This document shows, piece by piece, positions 19,702-28,309 of a stretch of 36,803 nt of DNA. Every line of letters starts with the position of its first letter. Within the stretch, counting starts at the first letter, position 1. The DNA is from Pelagibacteraceae bacterium. GTDB lineage: Bacteria; Pseudomonadota; Alphaproteobacteria; Pelagibacterales; Pelagibacteraceae. The stretch spans positions 1 to 36,803 of the forward strand of contig PAFH01000003.1 of NCBI GenBank assembly GCA_002704145.1, given 5' to 3'. Position numbers and translations under genes: made by a program. The notes beneath the pieces were generated by a model. It saw only the letters and a program-made list of their open reading frames with translations. It did no database searches and was not told the DNA's origin.

Positions 19702-19899
19702 CTAATTTTTTTTTTTTGCTTTATATCTAATATCAACTTCTACTGGCGAAAAATAAGCTTCTTGTAAATCTACACTCCAATAATTTAATTTTTCAAGAGG
19801 AATTTCTTTTCCAGATACTGCACAATTTACATAATTTCCTTCCTCAATTAATTCAAACGAGTTATGCTTATATTGAAGTTTAGCTTTTTTTTTATTCAT
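19702..19899 (-). CDS. DUF2093 small protein
   Basis: A 65-residue protein of the DUF2093 family, with the typical AKLQYKHNSFELIEEGNYVNCAVSGKEIPLEKLNYWSVDLQEAY core. The single pattern VxCAVSGxxIPLExLxYWSV is diagnostic. Function unknown. In alphaproteobacteria it is commonly found beside waaA-lpxK, as here, which suggests a link to the outer envelope; that is inference from neighbourhood. It is transcribed against the lpx genes, its end facing the acyltransferase end with nine bases between, and is divergent from purD. Confidence 0.85.
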   Translation of the reverse strand: MNKKKAKLQYKHNSFELIEEGNYVNCAVSGKEIPLEKLNYWSVDLQEAYFSPVEVDIRYKAKKKN

Positions 19900-19911
19900 C
19901 TATAAACTATA

Positions 19912-19917
19912 TATAAT
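19912..19917 (+). promoter_or_regulatory. Possible -10 box upstream of purD
   Basis: A perfect TATAAT in the 30-base spacer between the divergent DUF2093 and purD genes. A start site about seven bases downstream would leave a leader of only about six bases. No convincing -35 box is seen, so this is a weak call in AT-rich DNA. Confidence 0.3.
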
Positions 19918-19929
19918 ATATCTTTTCTT

Positions 19930-21189
19930 ATGAATATTGCATTAATAGGTAGCGGAGGCAGGGAGCACGTTTTATGCGAAAAAATATACCAATCTAAACT
20001 ATCAGATAAAATAATTTGTATACCAGGCAACCCTGGAACAGCAAAAATAGCTAAAAATATAAACATAAATTTTTTAAATTTTAAAAAATTATTAAAAATA
20101 ATAAAATTTCACAAAATAGACTTGGTTATTGTAGGACCAGAAGAACCTTTGGTCAGAGGGGTAGTTGACTATCTTGAAAAGAATAAAATTAAAGTTTTTG
20201 GACCTAATAAATATGCCTCTAAATTAGAAGGTTCAAAAGGATTTATGAAATCAATTTGCAAAAAATATAATATACCAACAGCAAAATACAAAATTTGTAA
20301 AAATAAAAAAGATGTCGTAAATTTTATCAAAAAAAATAGTTTTCCGTTAGTCGTAAAGGCAGATGGACTAGCTGCTGGCAAAGGTGTTGCTATTTGTAAA
20401 TCAAAAAAACACCTATTAAACGTTTCTCAAGAAATATTTGACGGCAAATTTAAATCATCTAATAAATTAGTTATTGAAGAATTTTTAAAGGGAGAAGAAG
20501 CAAGTTATTTCTTAATTGTAGATAAAAATAATTACAAATTTTTTGGCTCAGCACAAGATCATAAGCGAGTAAGAGAAAAAGAAAAGGGACCTAATACAGG
20601 TGGGATGGGAGCTTACTCACCTGCCCCGATAATAGATAAGAAGTTAGAAAAGAAAATTTTAAATAAAATCGTTAAACCTACTTTACAAGCTTTAAAAGAC
20701 AAAAAAAAATCTTACTCTGGCTTTTTATATGTTGGTTTAATGATAGCTAAGGGTGAACCTTACCTTATTGAATATAACATCAGAATGGGAGACCCAGAAT
20801 GTCAGGTCATTTTACCAAGACTAAAAACTGATTTAGTAAAAATCTTTAATGCTGTTCTAAAGAATCAATTAAAAAAAGTTAAAATAAATTGGAGAAAAAA
20901 TTATTGCATGACGGTGGTCTTATGCTCAAAAGGGTACCCTGGAAAAATTAAAAAAGGTATATTAATTAAGAATATTAATAAAATTAAACTTGCAGAAAAT
21001 TCCTCTATTTATCATGCTGGAACTAAACAAATAGGTGACAAAATATTTTCAAACGGAGGAAGAGTTTTAAATATAACTTCGTCTGGAAAAAATTTTAAAA
21101 AAATTAGAAAAGAAATTATAAAATTAATTAAAAAGATTAACTGGGAAAATGGTTTTTATAGGAAAGATATTGGTTGGCGGGTGGTATAG
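19930..21189 (+). CDS. purD: Phosphoribosylamine-glycine ligase
   Basis: The second step of purine synthesis, making GAR from phosphoribosylamine, glycine and ATP in the cytoplasm. It is 419 residues and full length. The N-terminal signature is IGSGGREHVLCEKI; the ATP-grasp region has VVKADGLAAGKGVAIC, and HKRVREKEKGPNTGGMGAYSPAP is the family motif near 214-236; the metal site is YNIRMGDPECQVILPRL. It starts a new forward pair with rsmD, whose ATG lies five bases after the purD stop. Confidence 0.97.
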   Translation: MNIALIGSGGREHVLCEKIYQSKLSDKIICIPGNPGTAKIAKNININFLNFKKLLKIIKFHKIDLVIVGPEEPLVRGVVDYLEKNKIKVFGPNKYASKLEGSKGFMKSICKKYNIPTAKYKICKNKKDVVNFIKKNSFPLVVKADGLAAGKGVAICKSKKHLLNVSQEIFDGKFKSSNKLVIEEFLKGEEASYFLIVDKNNYKFFGSAQDHKRVREKEKGPNTGGMGAYSPAPIIDKKLEKKILNKIVKPTLQALKDKKKSYSGFLYVGLMIAKGEPYLIEYNIRMGDPECQVILPRLKTDLVKIFNAVLKNQLKKVKINWRKNYCMTVVLCSKGYPGKIKKGILIKNINKIKLAENSSIYHAGTKQIGDKIFSNGGRVLNITSSGKNFKKIRKEIIKLIKKINWENGFYRKDIGWRVV

Positions 21190-21194
21190 ATTAT

Positions 21195-21755
21195 ATGAGA
21201 ATTATAAGCGGCAAATTAAAAGGAAAAAAAATCTTTTTTTTAAAAAATATAAACACAAGACCTTTAAAAGATTCAGTTAAAGAAAATATTTTTAATATAA
21301 TTTTTCACTCAAATTTACTGGATATAAGAATTGAAGACTCGGATGTTTTGGATTTATATTCTGGGGTAGGTTCATTTGGTCTAGAAGCATTTTCAAGAGG
21401 GGCTAGAAATGTTACTTTTATAGATAAAAATAGGGAAGCTATTGAAACTTTAAAAAAAAATATTACTAACCTTGGAATTAGAATTAATGTTACTTTAATC
21501 GAAGATGAAATTGCGAACTTTTTGAAGAGAAGTACTTCAAAATTTGATTTGATTTTTTTAGATCCTCCATTTAAAGAAAATTCATTTTTAAATGATTTAG
21601 AAAATATTAAAAAAAGAAAAATTTATAAAAAAAAACATTTTATAATAATACATAGAGAAAGAAAAACTCAAGAAAACTTCGATGGTTTGTTGAATCCTAT
21701 TTTGATAAAATATTATGGCCGATCAAAAATTATATTTGGTAAAATTTCAAATTAA
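21195..21755 (+). CDS. rsmD: 16S rRNA (guanine-966-N2)-methyltransferase RsmD
   Basis: Methylates G966 of 16S rRNA. It is 186 residues with the N-terminal MRIISGKLKGKKI and TRPLKDSVKENIFNII blocks, the SAM-binding VLDLYSGVGSFGLEAFSRGA and the catalytic FLDPPF. The frame also opens at a TTG (21174) inside purD, but the ATG at 21195 aligns with the family start MRIIxGxxxG, so it is chosen. The end overlaps the convergent pgi end by nine bases. Confidence 0.93.
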   Translation: MRIISGKLKGKKIFFLKNINTRPLKDSVKENIFNIIFHSNLLDIRIEDSDVLDLYSGVGSFGLEAFSRGARNVTFIDKNREAIETLKKNITNLGIRINVTLIEDEIANFLKRSTSKFDLIFLDPPFKENSFLNDLENIKKRKIYKKKHFIIIHRERKTQENFDGLLNPILIKYYGRSKIIFGKISN

Positions 21756-22961
21756 TATCTTTTTAGTTTCTATTTTAACTTGCTCGACAGCGGGTTGATT
21801 ATAGGGGTTAATGTTATTTAATTTACCTAGTACTATGGTCTCAAAAATAAAATGTGTAAATAGTTCCCCAATTATTTTTTCTCCTTTTTTTTTTATTATA
21901 AATTCTTTAAAAGGAATTTTTTTCTTTTTCAAAATTTTTAAGAAAGCATTTTTTTGAGCTTTCTTAATACTACTTAAACTTTTATTATTTAAAAAATTAG
22001 ATTGATTTAAAAAATTAATTTTTATTTTTTGTTTATAATCATGATCAGTGCTGAACACATAAAAAATTTTATCTCTTGGGCCATCTAAATAGAGCTGTAA
22101 CAGGCTGTGATGATCCTTTGGAGCAGATGAAACTATTGGCAAAAATCCTTTACTGTTTTTTCCCAAACTTTCAGCCAGTAATTGTTGGCACCAATACAGA
22201 AAATCATTTAAATGGGGCGCATAATTCAATAAAACTAAAGTTTTAATCTTTCTTTCCTTAAATATTTGAGACAATTTAATTAAATTATTCTTAAAATAAC
22301 TTTTATTTTTTAAATAAATATTTTTAATTAAATCTTTTTTAAAAGCTGTTGTATTTAAACCCATTAAATAAGCTGGAACTAACCCAACTTCGGAAAATAC
22401 TGAGTATCTTCCGCCAACATAGCTTCTATGCTCTATATGAAAGATCTTCAATTTTTTTGAAGCTAGATAAAGCAAATTTTTTTTTCTTTCTGAAATAACT
22501 ATTATATTTTTGGTTTTTTTTTTTAATATTCTCAGGAATCCTAATATAGATAGTGTTTCAATTGTGTTTCCTGATTTTGAAATTAACAAAAATAATGTTT
22601 TTCTAAAGTCATGTTTTTGTTTTAATAGATTTAACTGTTCTTCATCAATATTATCTATAAAAATAAAATTCTTTTTAATTTTTTTTCTTAAAAAGAAATA
22701 AATTGCCTTGGCTCCAAGTATTGAACCCCCCATACCTAAAACAACTATCTTTTTGAATTTTTTATATTTTTTTAAATCTTTAATACTAAAATTCAACTTA
22801 AATTGCGGGTTTAAAGTGTTAAGAACATTTTTATTTGAATTTATCTCTTTTAGAATATTTTTAAAAGTTTGGGAATATTTTTGATTAAGTTTTTTTTTAA
22901 CTAAGCTCTGAATTTTTTTATTGATTGTGTTTTTGTAGTTTATTCCTTGAGTTTTAATCAC
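21747..22961 (-). CDS. pgi: Glucose-6-phosphate isomerase (short form)
   Basis: Interconverts glucose-6-phosphate and fructose-6-phosphate. At 404 residues it is much shorter than the E. coli enzyme (549) and is like the short Pgi forms of some bacteria. Sugar-phosphate isomerase (SIS) motifs are visible: VVLGMGGSILGAKAI, LISKSGNTIETLS, VGGRYSVFSEVGLVPAYLMG (the PGI signature with its conserved Arg), the catalytic Glu region LLAESLGKNSKGFLPI, and the family's late QPAVEQVKIETKKIL with the catalytic lysine. The start is a GTG (22959-22961) that overlaps the upstream lipoprotein stop as GTGA. Confidence 0.94.
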   Translation of the reverse strand: MIKTQGINYKNTINKKIQSLVKKKLNQKYSQTFKNILKEINSNKNVLNTLNPQFKLNFSIKDLKKYKKFKKIVVLGMGGSILGAKAIYFFLRKKIKKNFIFIDNIDEEQLNLLKQKHDFRKTLFLLISKSGNTIETLSILGFLRILKKKTKNIIVISERKKNLLYLASKKLKIFHIEHRSYVGGRYSVFSEVGLVPAYLMGLNTTAFKKDLIKNIYLKNKSYFKNNLIKLSQIFKERKIKTLVLLNYAPHLNDFLYWCQQLLAESLGKNSKGFLPIVSSAPKDHHSLLQLYLDGPRDKIFYVFSTDHDYKQKIKINFLNQSNFLNNKSLSSIKKAQKNAFLKILKKKKIPFKEFIIKKKGEKIIGELFTHFIFETIVLGKLNNINPYNQPAVEQVKIETKKILI

Positions 22962-23275
22962 TTTTTAATTTTTTTCATTATTGACTCTTCGACTGAAGAA
23001 GGTTTGTTACTCTTCCCAATTTCCTCACTTGGTATTTTTAAAATTTGATTAATTTTTTTATCTTTATTTTCTTGATTATTTTTTGTTGAGTTTGGTAAAG
23101 GTAAAGAACTGTAGTCTGGTGGTAAAATTAATGGATCTCTTTTTTTAACGAAAAATTCATCTGTATTTCTAATCTTTTCATTCCTAAGAACTTTAGCAGC
23201 ATCAGAGGCTCCCCCACATGAGTATAAAAATAAAACAAGTGTTAAGTTCGTAAATATAAATTTAATCTTTTTCAT
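22958..23275 (-). CDS. BamF-like lipoprotein (DUF3035)
   Basis: A 105-residue predicted lipoprotein. The N-terminus is a signal peptide with a lipobox ending at C20 (FLYSCGG). After it come DEFFVKKRDPLILPPDYSSLPLPN, which matches the DUF3035/BamF pattern (PDEFxVxxxxPLxxPPDY), and a low-complexity polar tail. In alphaproteobacteria BamF is a subunit of the outer-membrane protein assembly machine. It is directly downstream of lspA, the signal peptidase that matures lipoproteins, and overlaps it by 14 bases. The family call is from the short motif; it is fairly firm, and the Bam role is inferred from the family. Confidence 0.78.
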   Translation of the reverse strand: MKKIKFIFTNLTLVLFLYSCGGASDAAKVLRNEKIRNTDEFFVKKRDPLILPPDYSSLPLPNSTKNNQENKDKKINQILKIPSEEIGKSNKPSSVEESIMKKIKK

Positions 23276-23774
23276 TTTTAAATAATTCTACAAAAATTAA
23301 TAAAAGTATTCCAATTGTTATAAATATATCTGCGATATTGAATGTAAACCAGTGAAATTTTTTGTAATGAATATCTATAAAGTCTGGAACTGCATAAAAC
23401 GTTATTCTATCATACAAATTTCCAAGTGCCCCTCCAAGTATTAGTGAATAAATTACTTTTTCATAAAAATTTGATCTTAATATGATTAAAATTATAACAA
23501 AAGATATAAGTCCAATAATTATTGAGATAGAATTATAAAATACAGTGGAATTAGAACTTAAAAGACCAAAACCAATTCCAGTATTCCATATTAATTCAAA
23601 GTTAATAAAATCATTTATATAAACTGCTCCATTTTTAATCTGGTGATCTATTATTTTAATTTTCGAAATTCTATCGAAAAAAAATACTGCTCCTACTATT
23701 AATAGGCAAACTATTAAGTTTCTTAAGTTAATAGAAGAAGAAATGCCTTGATAATTGTTTTTAAAAAAGTTCAT
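23262..23774 (-). CDS. lspA: Lipoprotein signal peptidase (signal peptidase II)
   Basis: An inner-membrane aspartic protease that cleaves prolipoprotein signal peptides. It is about 170 residues with four helices. The catalytic aspartates are in GGALGNLYDRITFYAVPDFIDIH and FNIADIFITIG, and NTGIGFGLL is the family's helix-2 motif. The frame also has a GTG at 23780, next to the ileS stop; the ATG at 23774 gives the typical short N-terminus and is chosen, but GTG is possible. It lies between ileS and the BamF-like lipoprotein in the common ileS-lspA order. Confidence 0.95.
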   Translation of the reverse strand: MNFFKNNYQGISSSINLRNLIVCLLIVGAVFFFDRISKIKIIDHQIKNGAVYINDFINFELIWNTGIGFGLLSSNSTVFYNSISIIIGLISFVIILIILRSNFYEKVIYSLILGGALGNLYDRITFYAVPDFIDIHYKKFHWFTFNIADIFITIGILLLIFVELFKNEKD

Positions 23775-23780
23775 AATCAC

Positions 23781-26201
23781 TTAATTTTTAACCTTCTCAC
23801 ATCTTTCACAATTTTTTTCTAGAATTTTCCAGCACCTTGGACATTTAGTCCCTTTAGTTTTTTGCACCTCAATATTTATTTTAGTATCTTTATCGCTTTT
23901 AAATTTTTCAGCTTTAGAAGTTATAAAATATTCTGCTAAATTAAGGCCCTCTAAAATTTGAAAACTTTTTGAGTCTGCTGTAATCTTTATCTCGGCTTCT
24001 AAACTTGAGCCGATTATTTTTTTGGCTCTTTTTTCTTCTATAGCAATATTAGCCTCTTGTTTTATTTTGAAAAGCTCTTTCCATTTTAAGTCTAGTTTCT
24101 GATTGTGGAATTTTTCTGGTAAATCTTTAAATGTATACTCGTGAATACTTTTATTTTTTTCTTTACTTATTAAATCGTAAATCTCCTCAGTAGTAAAAAC
24201 TAAAATTGGAGCAAACCATTTTAATAAACATTCGAGTATTATATTAAGTACGAGTACACAATCTTTTCTTTTTTGTGAGTCAATGCTGTCACAATATAAA
24301 ACATCTTTTCTGATATCGAAATAAAACGATGAAAGATCTAATGCACAAAAATTTAGCAACTCTTTATAAAGTCTGTGAAGATTATAATCTTTAAGACTTT
24401 GTTTAACTGATTTGTTTATAGTATATAGCTTGTGTAAGATATATTGTTCTAGTTCATTAAATTTACTTATATCTAAATTCTCAACATCCTGGCTCTCAAA
24501 ATTATCTTTAATATTGCCTAGTATAAACCTAAAAGTATTTCTTATTTTTCTGTATGTCTCAGCATGTTGAGCTAATATAGTACTATCTATTCTTAGGTCT
24601 TCTGCATAATCAGAAGATGCAACCCACGATCTCAAAATATCTGCTCCGTAATTTTTAAGAATATCATCTGGAGAAATTACATTCCCAGAAGATTTTGACA
24701 TTTTCAGGCCTTTGCCATCTACTACGAATCCGTGTGATAAAATGCTTCTAAAAGGTGCTTTCCCTCTAGTCCCGCAAGACTCAAGTAGAGAAGAATGAAA
24801 CCATCCTCTGTGTTGATCTGAGCCCTCAAGATACATATCTGCAGGCCATTTGAGATCTTTTCTTTTTTCTAAAACAAAACTATGTGTCGAGCCACTGTCA
24901 AACCATACTTCAACTATATCATTAAGTTTTTCATAATCTTTTAAGTCGTAACTATCACCTAAAAATTTTTTTGGATCATCAGTGAACCAACAATCGGAAC
25001 CTTCTTTCTCATAAATTTCTGCAATTTTATTTATAACTTTTTCATCTCTAAGTGGCTCTTTCGTCTTTTTATTAATAAAAATTGGAAGTGGAACCCCCCA
25101 TACTCTTTGCCTTGAAACACACCAATCAGGTCTACCATCAATCATCGATAATAATCGATCTTTTCCTTTTTTTGGAAAAAATGTCGTTTGATTTATAGCT
25201 TTCAAAGCTTTATCTCTTAATGAATTTTTTTCCATAGAAATAAACCACTGAGGTGTGGCTCTATAGATTAATGGAGCTTTTGATCTCCAAGAATGAGGGT
25301 AACTATGATGTAGTTTATCATTTTTCAACAATTTATTTTCCTCTTTTAATTTTTCTATGACTAAAGGATCAGCTTTAAATATGTGAACTCCGGAGAAATA
25401 TGGTATTTCATTTGTATATAATCCGGCGTTATTCACGGTGTAACTTGAAGAAATTTTATTTTTTAAACATAAGTTAAAATCATCAGGTCCATGACTTGGG
25501 GCACAATGTACTATACCGGTTCCTTGCTCTAAATCTACAAATCCTGCATCAAGCATCGGAATATTATGTTCAAACTTCATATTTATAAATGGATGACTGC
25601 AAATTGTATCCTTTAATTCTAAGCCTTTGAATGTTTTCAAAATTTTAAAATTTTCTATTGCACATGCCTTTACAACGGAGTCAACTAGGTTCGTTGCAAC
25701 TACAATTTTTTTATCTTTAAAATTATCTAAAGCATTAATTTCTAGCAGTGAGTACTCAATAGTACTATTATATGCTAATGCTTTATTAGCTGGAATTGTC
25801 CAAGGAGTTGTGGTCCAAATGATTATATTAGCATCCTTTAGAAAGTCTTTATTAGTTTTTATTATTTTAAAAGCGACATAAATTGTATTTGAAGTATGAT
25901 TCATATATTCTACTTCCGCGTCGGCTAAAGCTGTTTTTTCAACGGTAGACCATAAAACAGGCTTGAAACCTTGATATAAGCTTCCGTCCAAAAGAAATTT
26001 CCCAAGCTCTCGAACTATCTGAGCCTCTGCTTCATTGCTCATAGTAGAATAATAATTTTTAAAATCACCTACAACACCAAGTCTTTTAAATTCTTTTATA
26101 TGAACATCTATCCATTTTTTTGCAAATTCTCTACATTCCTCTCTAAATTTTTTAATTGGAACCTCGTCTTTATTTTTTTTTCTTTTTTTTATACTGTTCT
26201 T
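23781..26201 (-). pseudogene. ileS: Isoleucyl-tRNA synthetase, 3' part (after frameshift)
   Basis: Codes for most of IleS: the editing domain (CP1; TTPWTIPANKAL, with GTGIVHCAPSHGPDDF), KMSKS at 24690-24704 (GKGLKMSKSSGN), the anticodon-binding domain and a C-terminal zinc ribbon (KCPRCW ... CERC). It lacks the HIGH motif, which is on the 5' part in another frame (26170-26514). The first in-frame ATG is at 26042, but coding similarity continues upstream as KDEVPIKKFREECREFAKKW, so the true junction lies in the A-rich stretch 26173-26201. The joined product would be 910 residues, close to E. coli IleS (938). Since IleS is essential, either the sequence has an extra A here or expression depends on slippage. 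Confidence 0.93.
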
Positions 26202-26514
26202 CTATTTTCCATTCTATTGGTAAACCATGGCAATCCCAACCAGGCACATAAACAGAATCTTTTCCATCCATCTGATGCAAACGTATAATTATGTCTTTTA
26301 AAATTTTATTAAGAGCTGTTCCCATATGAATGTGTCCATTAGCATACGGCGGTCCATCGTGAAGAATAAATTTTTCTTTTCCCTTAGAATTTTTTCTTAA
26401 CTTTTCAAAAATATTATTTTTTTCCCATTTTTCTATAATAAGAGGTTCTTTAGATGGTAAATTTGCTTTCATCGAAAAAGCAGTTTTTGGAAGCTGTAAA
26501 CTATCTTTTGACAT
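26170..26514 (-). pseudogene. ileS: Isoleucyl-tRNA synthetase, 5' part (before frameshift)
   Basis: Codes for the first 114 residues of IleS and then hits a TAA (26170-26172) right after a poly-lysine stretch. It contains the class I ATP-binding HIGH motif as HIHMG (61-65, in [21 protein letters not shown]) and [16 protein letters not shown]. No KMSKS is present, so this fragment alone cannot charge tRNA. It overlaps the end of ribF by 14 bases, as usual for coupled genes. The frame is one base out of register with the 3' part; removing one A from the A8-G-A9 tract restores a single 910-residue ORF. Confidence 0.92.
26173..26201 (-). other. Frameshift window in ileS: A8-G-A9 homopolymer
   Basis: On the coding strand the run is eight A (26183-26190), one G (26182), nine A (26173-26181). 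The N-terminal frame stops at 26170-26172; the C-terminal frame is stopped by TAG at 26202-26204. The switch must therefore lie between these two stops, and apart from a few bases at its 5' end the interval is only this A-rich tract. A one-base excess in the run explains the break. Such runs are prone to both sequencing error and polymerase slippage. Confidence 0.85.
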
Positions 26515-27420
26515 ATTTCTTAGCTAGACTAATATCTAATTTAATTTGTTTTTTTAATTTTTCTAAGTTTTTAAATTTTCTTTCCGGTCTTATAAATCTT
26601 ATAAAATTAATCTTAATTATTTTATTATATAAGTTTCTATTAATCCCAAATATATTTACTTCTAACAGTAAATTTTGGCCATTAAATGTTGGTCTATAGC
26701 CTATATTTGCGATACCTTTTTTTTGGTGGTTGTTGATATTAATAATTACAGCATAAACTCCAAGTTTGGGAACGATATAATCATTTAATTTTACATTACA
26801 TGTCGGGAAACCAATTTTTCTACCTCGCTTTTCTCCCTTAATTACTTTTCCCTCTACGCTCCAAATTCTATTTAAAAGTTTATTAGCATCATCTATTTGA
26901 CCTAAAGAAATATTCTTTCGAATTAAAGTGGATGAAATAATATTATTTGATCTTTTTAAAGGTGAAGTAACAATCGTTTTAAAGTCTAAAGTTTTTTTAA
27001 ATCTATTCAGCGTTTTAATATTTCCTTTTCTATTTTTTCCAAACTTAAAATTATTACTTACAAAAATAAATTTGGAATTGATTTTTTCATGAAGAAACTT
27101 TTTTACAAACTGTTCTGCGCTGACATTTGAAAATCTTTCATTAAAATTTATGATAATCAAAAAATCTAATTTCAGTTTTTTTAGCTGTTCTCTTTTTTGT
27201 TCAAATGAATTTATTCTATGATTTTTAATATTAGGATTAAAATACATGACTGGCATTGGTTCAAATGTTACAACACCAAAAGGTAGATTATTTTTTTTTG
27301 CTTTTTTTTTAGCTTGTAAAATAACTTTTTGATGACCTAAATGAATTCCGTCAAAATTACCAATAGCTATTACAGAATTTTTATGTTTTTTTTTATATTG
27401 AAATTATAGTATGTCTTCAT
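26501..27420 (-). pseudogene. ribF: Riboflavin kinase / FAD synthetase with a 5' frameshift
   Basis: Bifunctional enzyme that makes FMN and FAD from riboflavin. An uninterrupted frame runs from just after a TAA at 27404-27406 to 26501. It includes VIAIGNFDGIHLGHQKVI (nucleotidyltransferase signature), VTFEPMPVMYF, the ISSTLIRK motif and the kinase domain (GRKIGFPTCNVKL). It has no ATG, GTG or TTG before the signature. An ATG at 27418-27420, in another frame and one base after the upstream gene's stop (TAA-A-ATG), opens as MKTYYNFNIKK and is separated from the main frame by a nine-A tract. Adding one A gives a 306-residue protein (E. coli RibF is 313). The first internal ATG at 27256 would lose the nucleotidyltransferase motif. 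Confidence 0.9.
27386..27394 (-). other. Frameshift tract in ribF: A9
   Basis: Nine A on the coding strand, within the only interval (27373-27403) where the initiating frame (stop TAA at 27370-27372) and the RibF frame (upstream stop at 27404-27406) are both open. Ten A would join them. Other nine-A runs in the same gene (near 27291-27310) are in frame. Confidence 0.8.
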
Positions 27421-27421
27421 T

Positions 27422-28228
27422 TTACCATATAAGTTCGGACTGAAAAAAATTTGGTTTTACCCTATATTTATTAAAAAGATTATTTAAATCTGTATGGTGT
27501 TTAACTTCATTGCGATGAACTCCATTAAAAATAAAAATAGAGTCAATATTTAAATTGTTGGCTCCTTTAATGTCAGTTCTTAAATTGTCACCAATCGCTA
27601 ATACTTTTTCATTATTTTTAAAACACATTTTATAAATTTCCTCATGGGGTTTACCATAATATATAACCTCACCTCCCATCTTCTCAAAAAGCTGCGCTAT
27701 CATTCCTGCACAATATTCCTCTGTGTCACCTTTATGAACTACTAAATCAGGATTAGTACAGATCAATTTTTTAGAAATAAAATCTTTAAGTAAAAATTTA
27801 TAAAAATCTAATTGATTCATATGTTCGTCAAAAAAACCTGTGCAAAGAATAAATTCACAATTTTTTAAATTTGTTTTGTTCTCCTTCACTTTTATAAAAA
27901 CTGAGTCATCTTTAGAAGGGCCTAGATGATAAAATTTTCTTCCAAATAACCCTTTATTAATAGCTATCATAGCAGCTTCTCCTGAAGTAACTATATTGCC
28001 TAGGAATTTTTCATCCATCTTTAATTTTCTAAGAAAATTTCTTACATTTTCACTTGGTCTCGGTGCATTAGATAAAAAAACAATCTTTTTTTTCAATTTA
28101 GATAATTCACTTACTACTTCAATTGCTTTTTGATTTAGAGTAATTCCATCATGCATAACACCCCATAAATCGATGATGTAGGTATCATACGATTTTGCTA
28201 TTACGGATAAATGGTCTAATTTTTTCAA
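27422..28228 (-). CDS. HAD-superfamily class IIA hydrolase (TIGR01459 type)
   Basis: A 268-residue HAD phosphatase with motif I YIIDLWGVMHDG (nucleophile and general-acid aspartates), motif II IVFLSNAPRPSENV, and motif IV LAIGDNLRTDIKGANN; between them is a C2 cap, class IIA. This matches the alphaproteobacterial family TIGR01459, whose substrate is unknown. The start is TTG (28226-28228); an AAGGAA at 28235-28240 lies six bases upstream and supports it. The stop is one base from the ribF ATG. The tight coupling to ribF suggests a possible role near FMN/riboflavin metabolism, but this is inference. Confidence 0.87.
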   Translation of the reverse strand: MKKLDHLSVIAKSYDTYIIDLWGVMHDGITLNQKAIEVVSELSKLKKKIVFLSNAPRPSENVRNFLRKLKMDEKFLGNIVTSGEAAMIAINKGLFGRKFYHLGPSKDDSVFIKVKENKTNLKNCEFILCTGFFDEHMNQLDFYKFLLKDFISKKLICTNPDLVVHKGDTEEYCAGMIAQLFEKMGGEVIYYGKPHEEIYKMCFKNNEKVLAIGDNLRTDIKGANNLNIDSIFIFNGVHRNEVKHHTDLNNLFNKYRVKPNFFQSELIW

Positions 28229-28309
28229 AAATATTTCCTTCTATCTATATATATAAGTAAAATGGTTCAAAAATACAGTATTTGGCTGCCCTTTCTATAG
28301 ATATTAGGT

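Noticed and set aside
26454..26699. Forward ORF across the ribF/ileS junction
   Set aside because: It is antisense to two well-supported genes and has a low-complexity hydrophobic translation, as expected from the reverse of Lys-rich coding sequence.
28242..28270. Promoter TTGAAC-N17-TAGATA for the HAD-ribF-ileS operon
   Set aside because: The boxes match sigma-70, but the expected start would fall within the Shine-Dalgarno of the TTG start, so it is not called.
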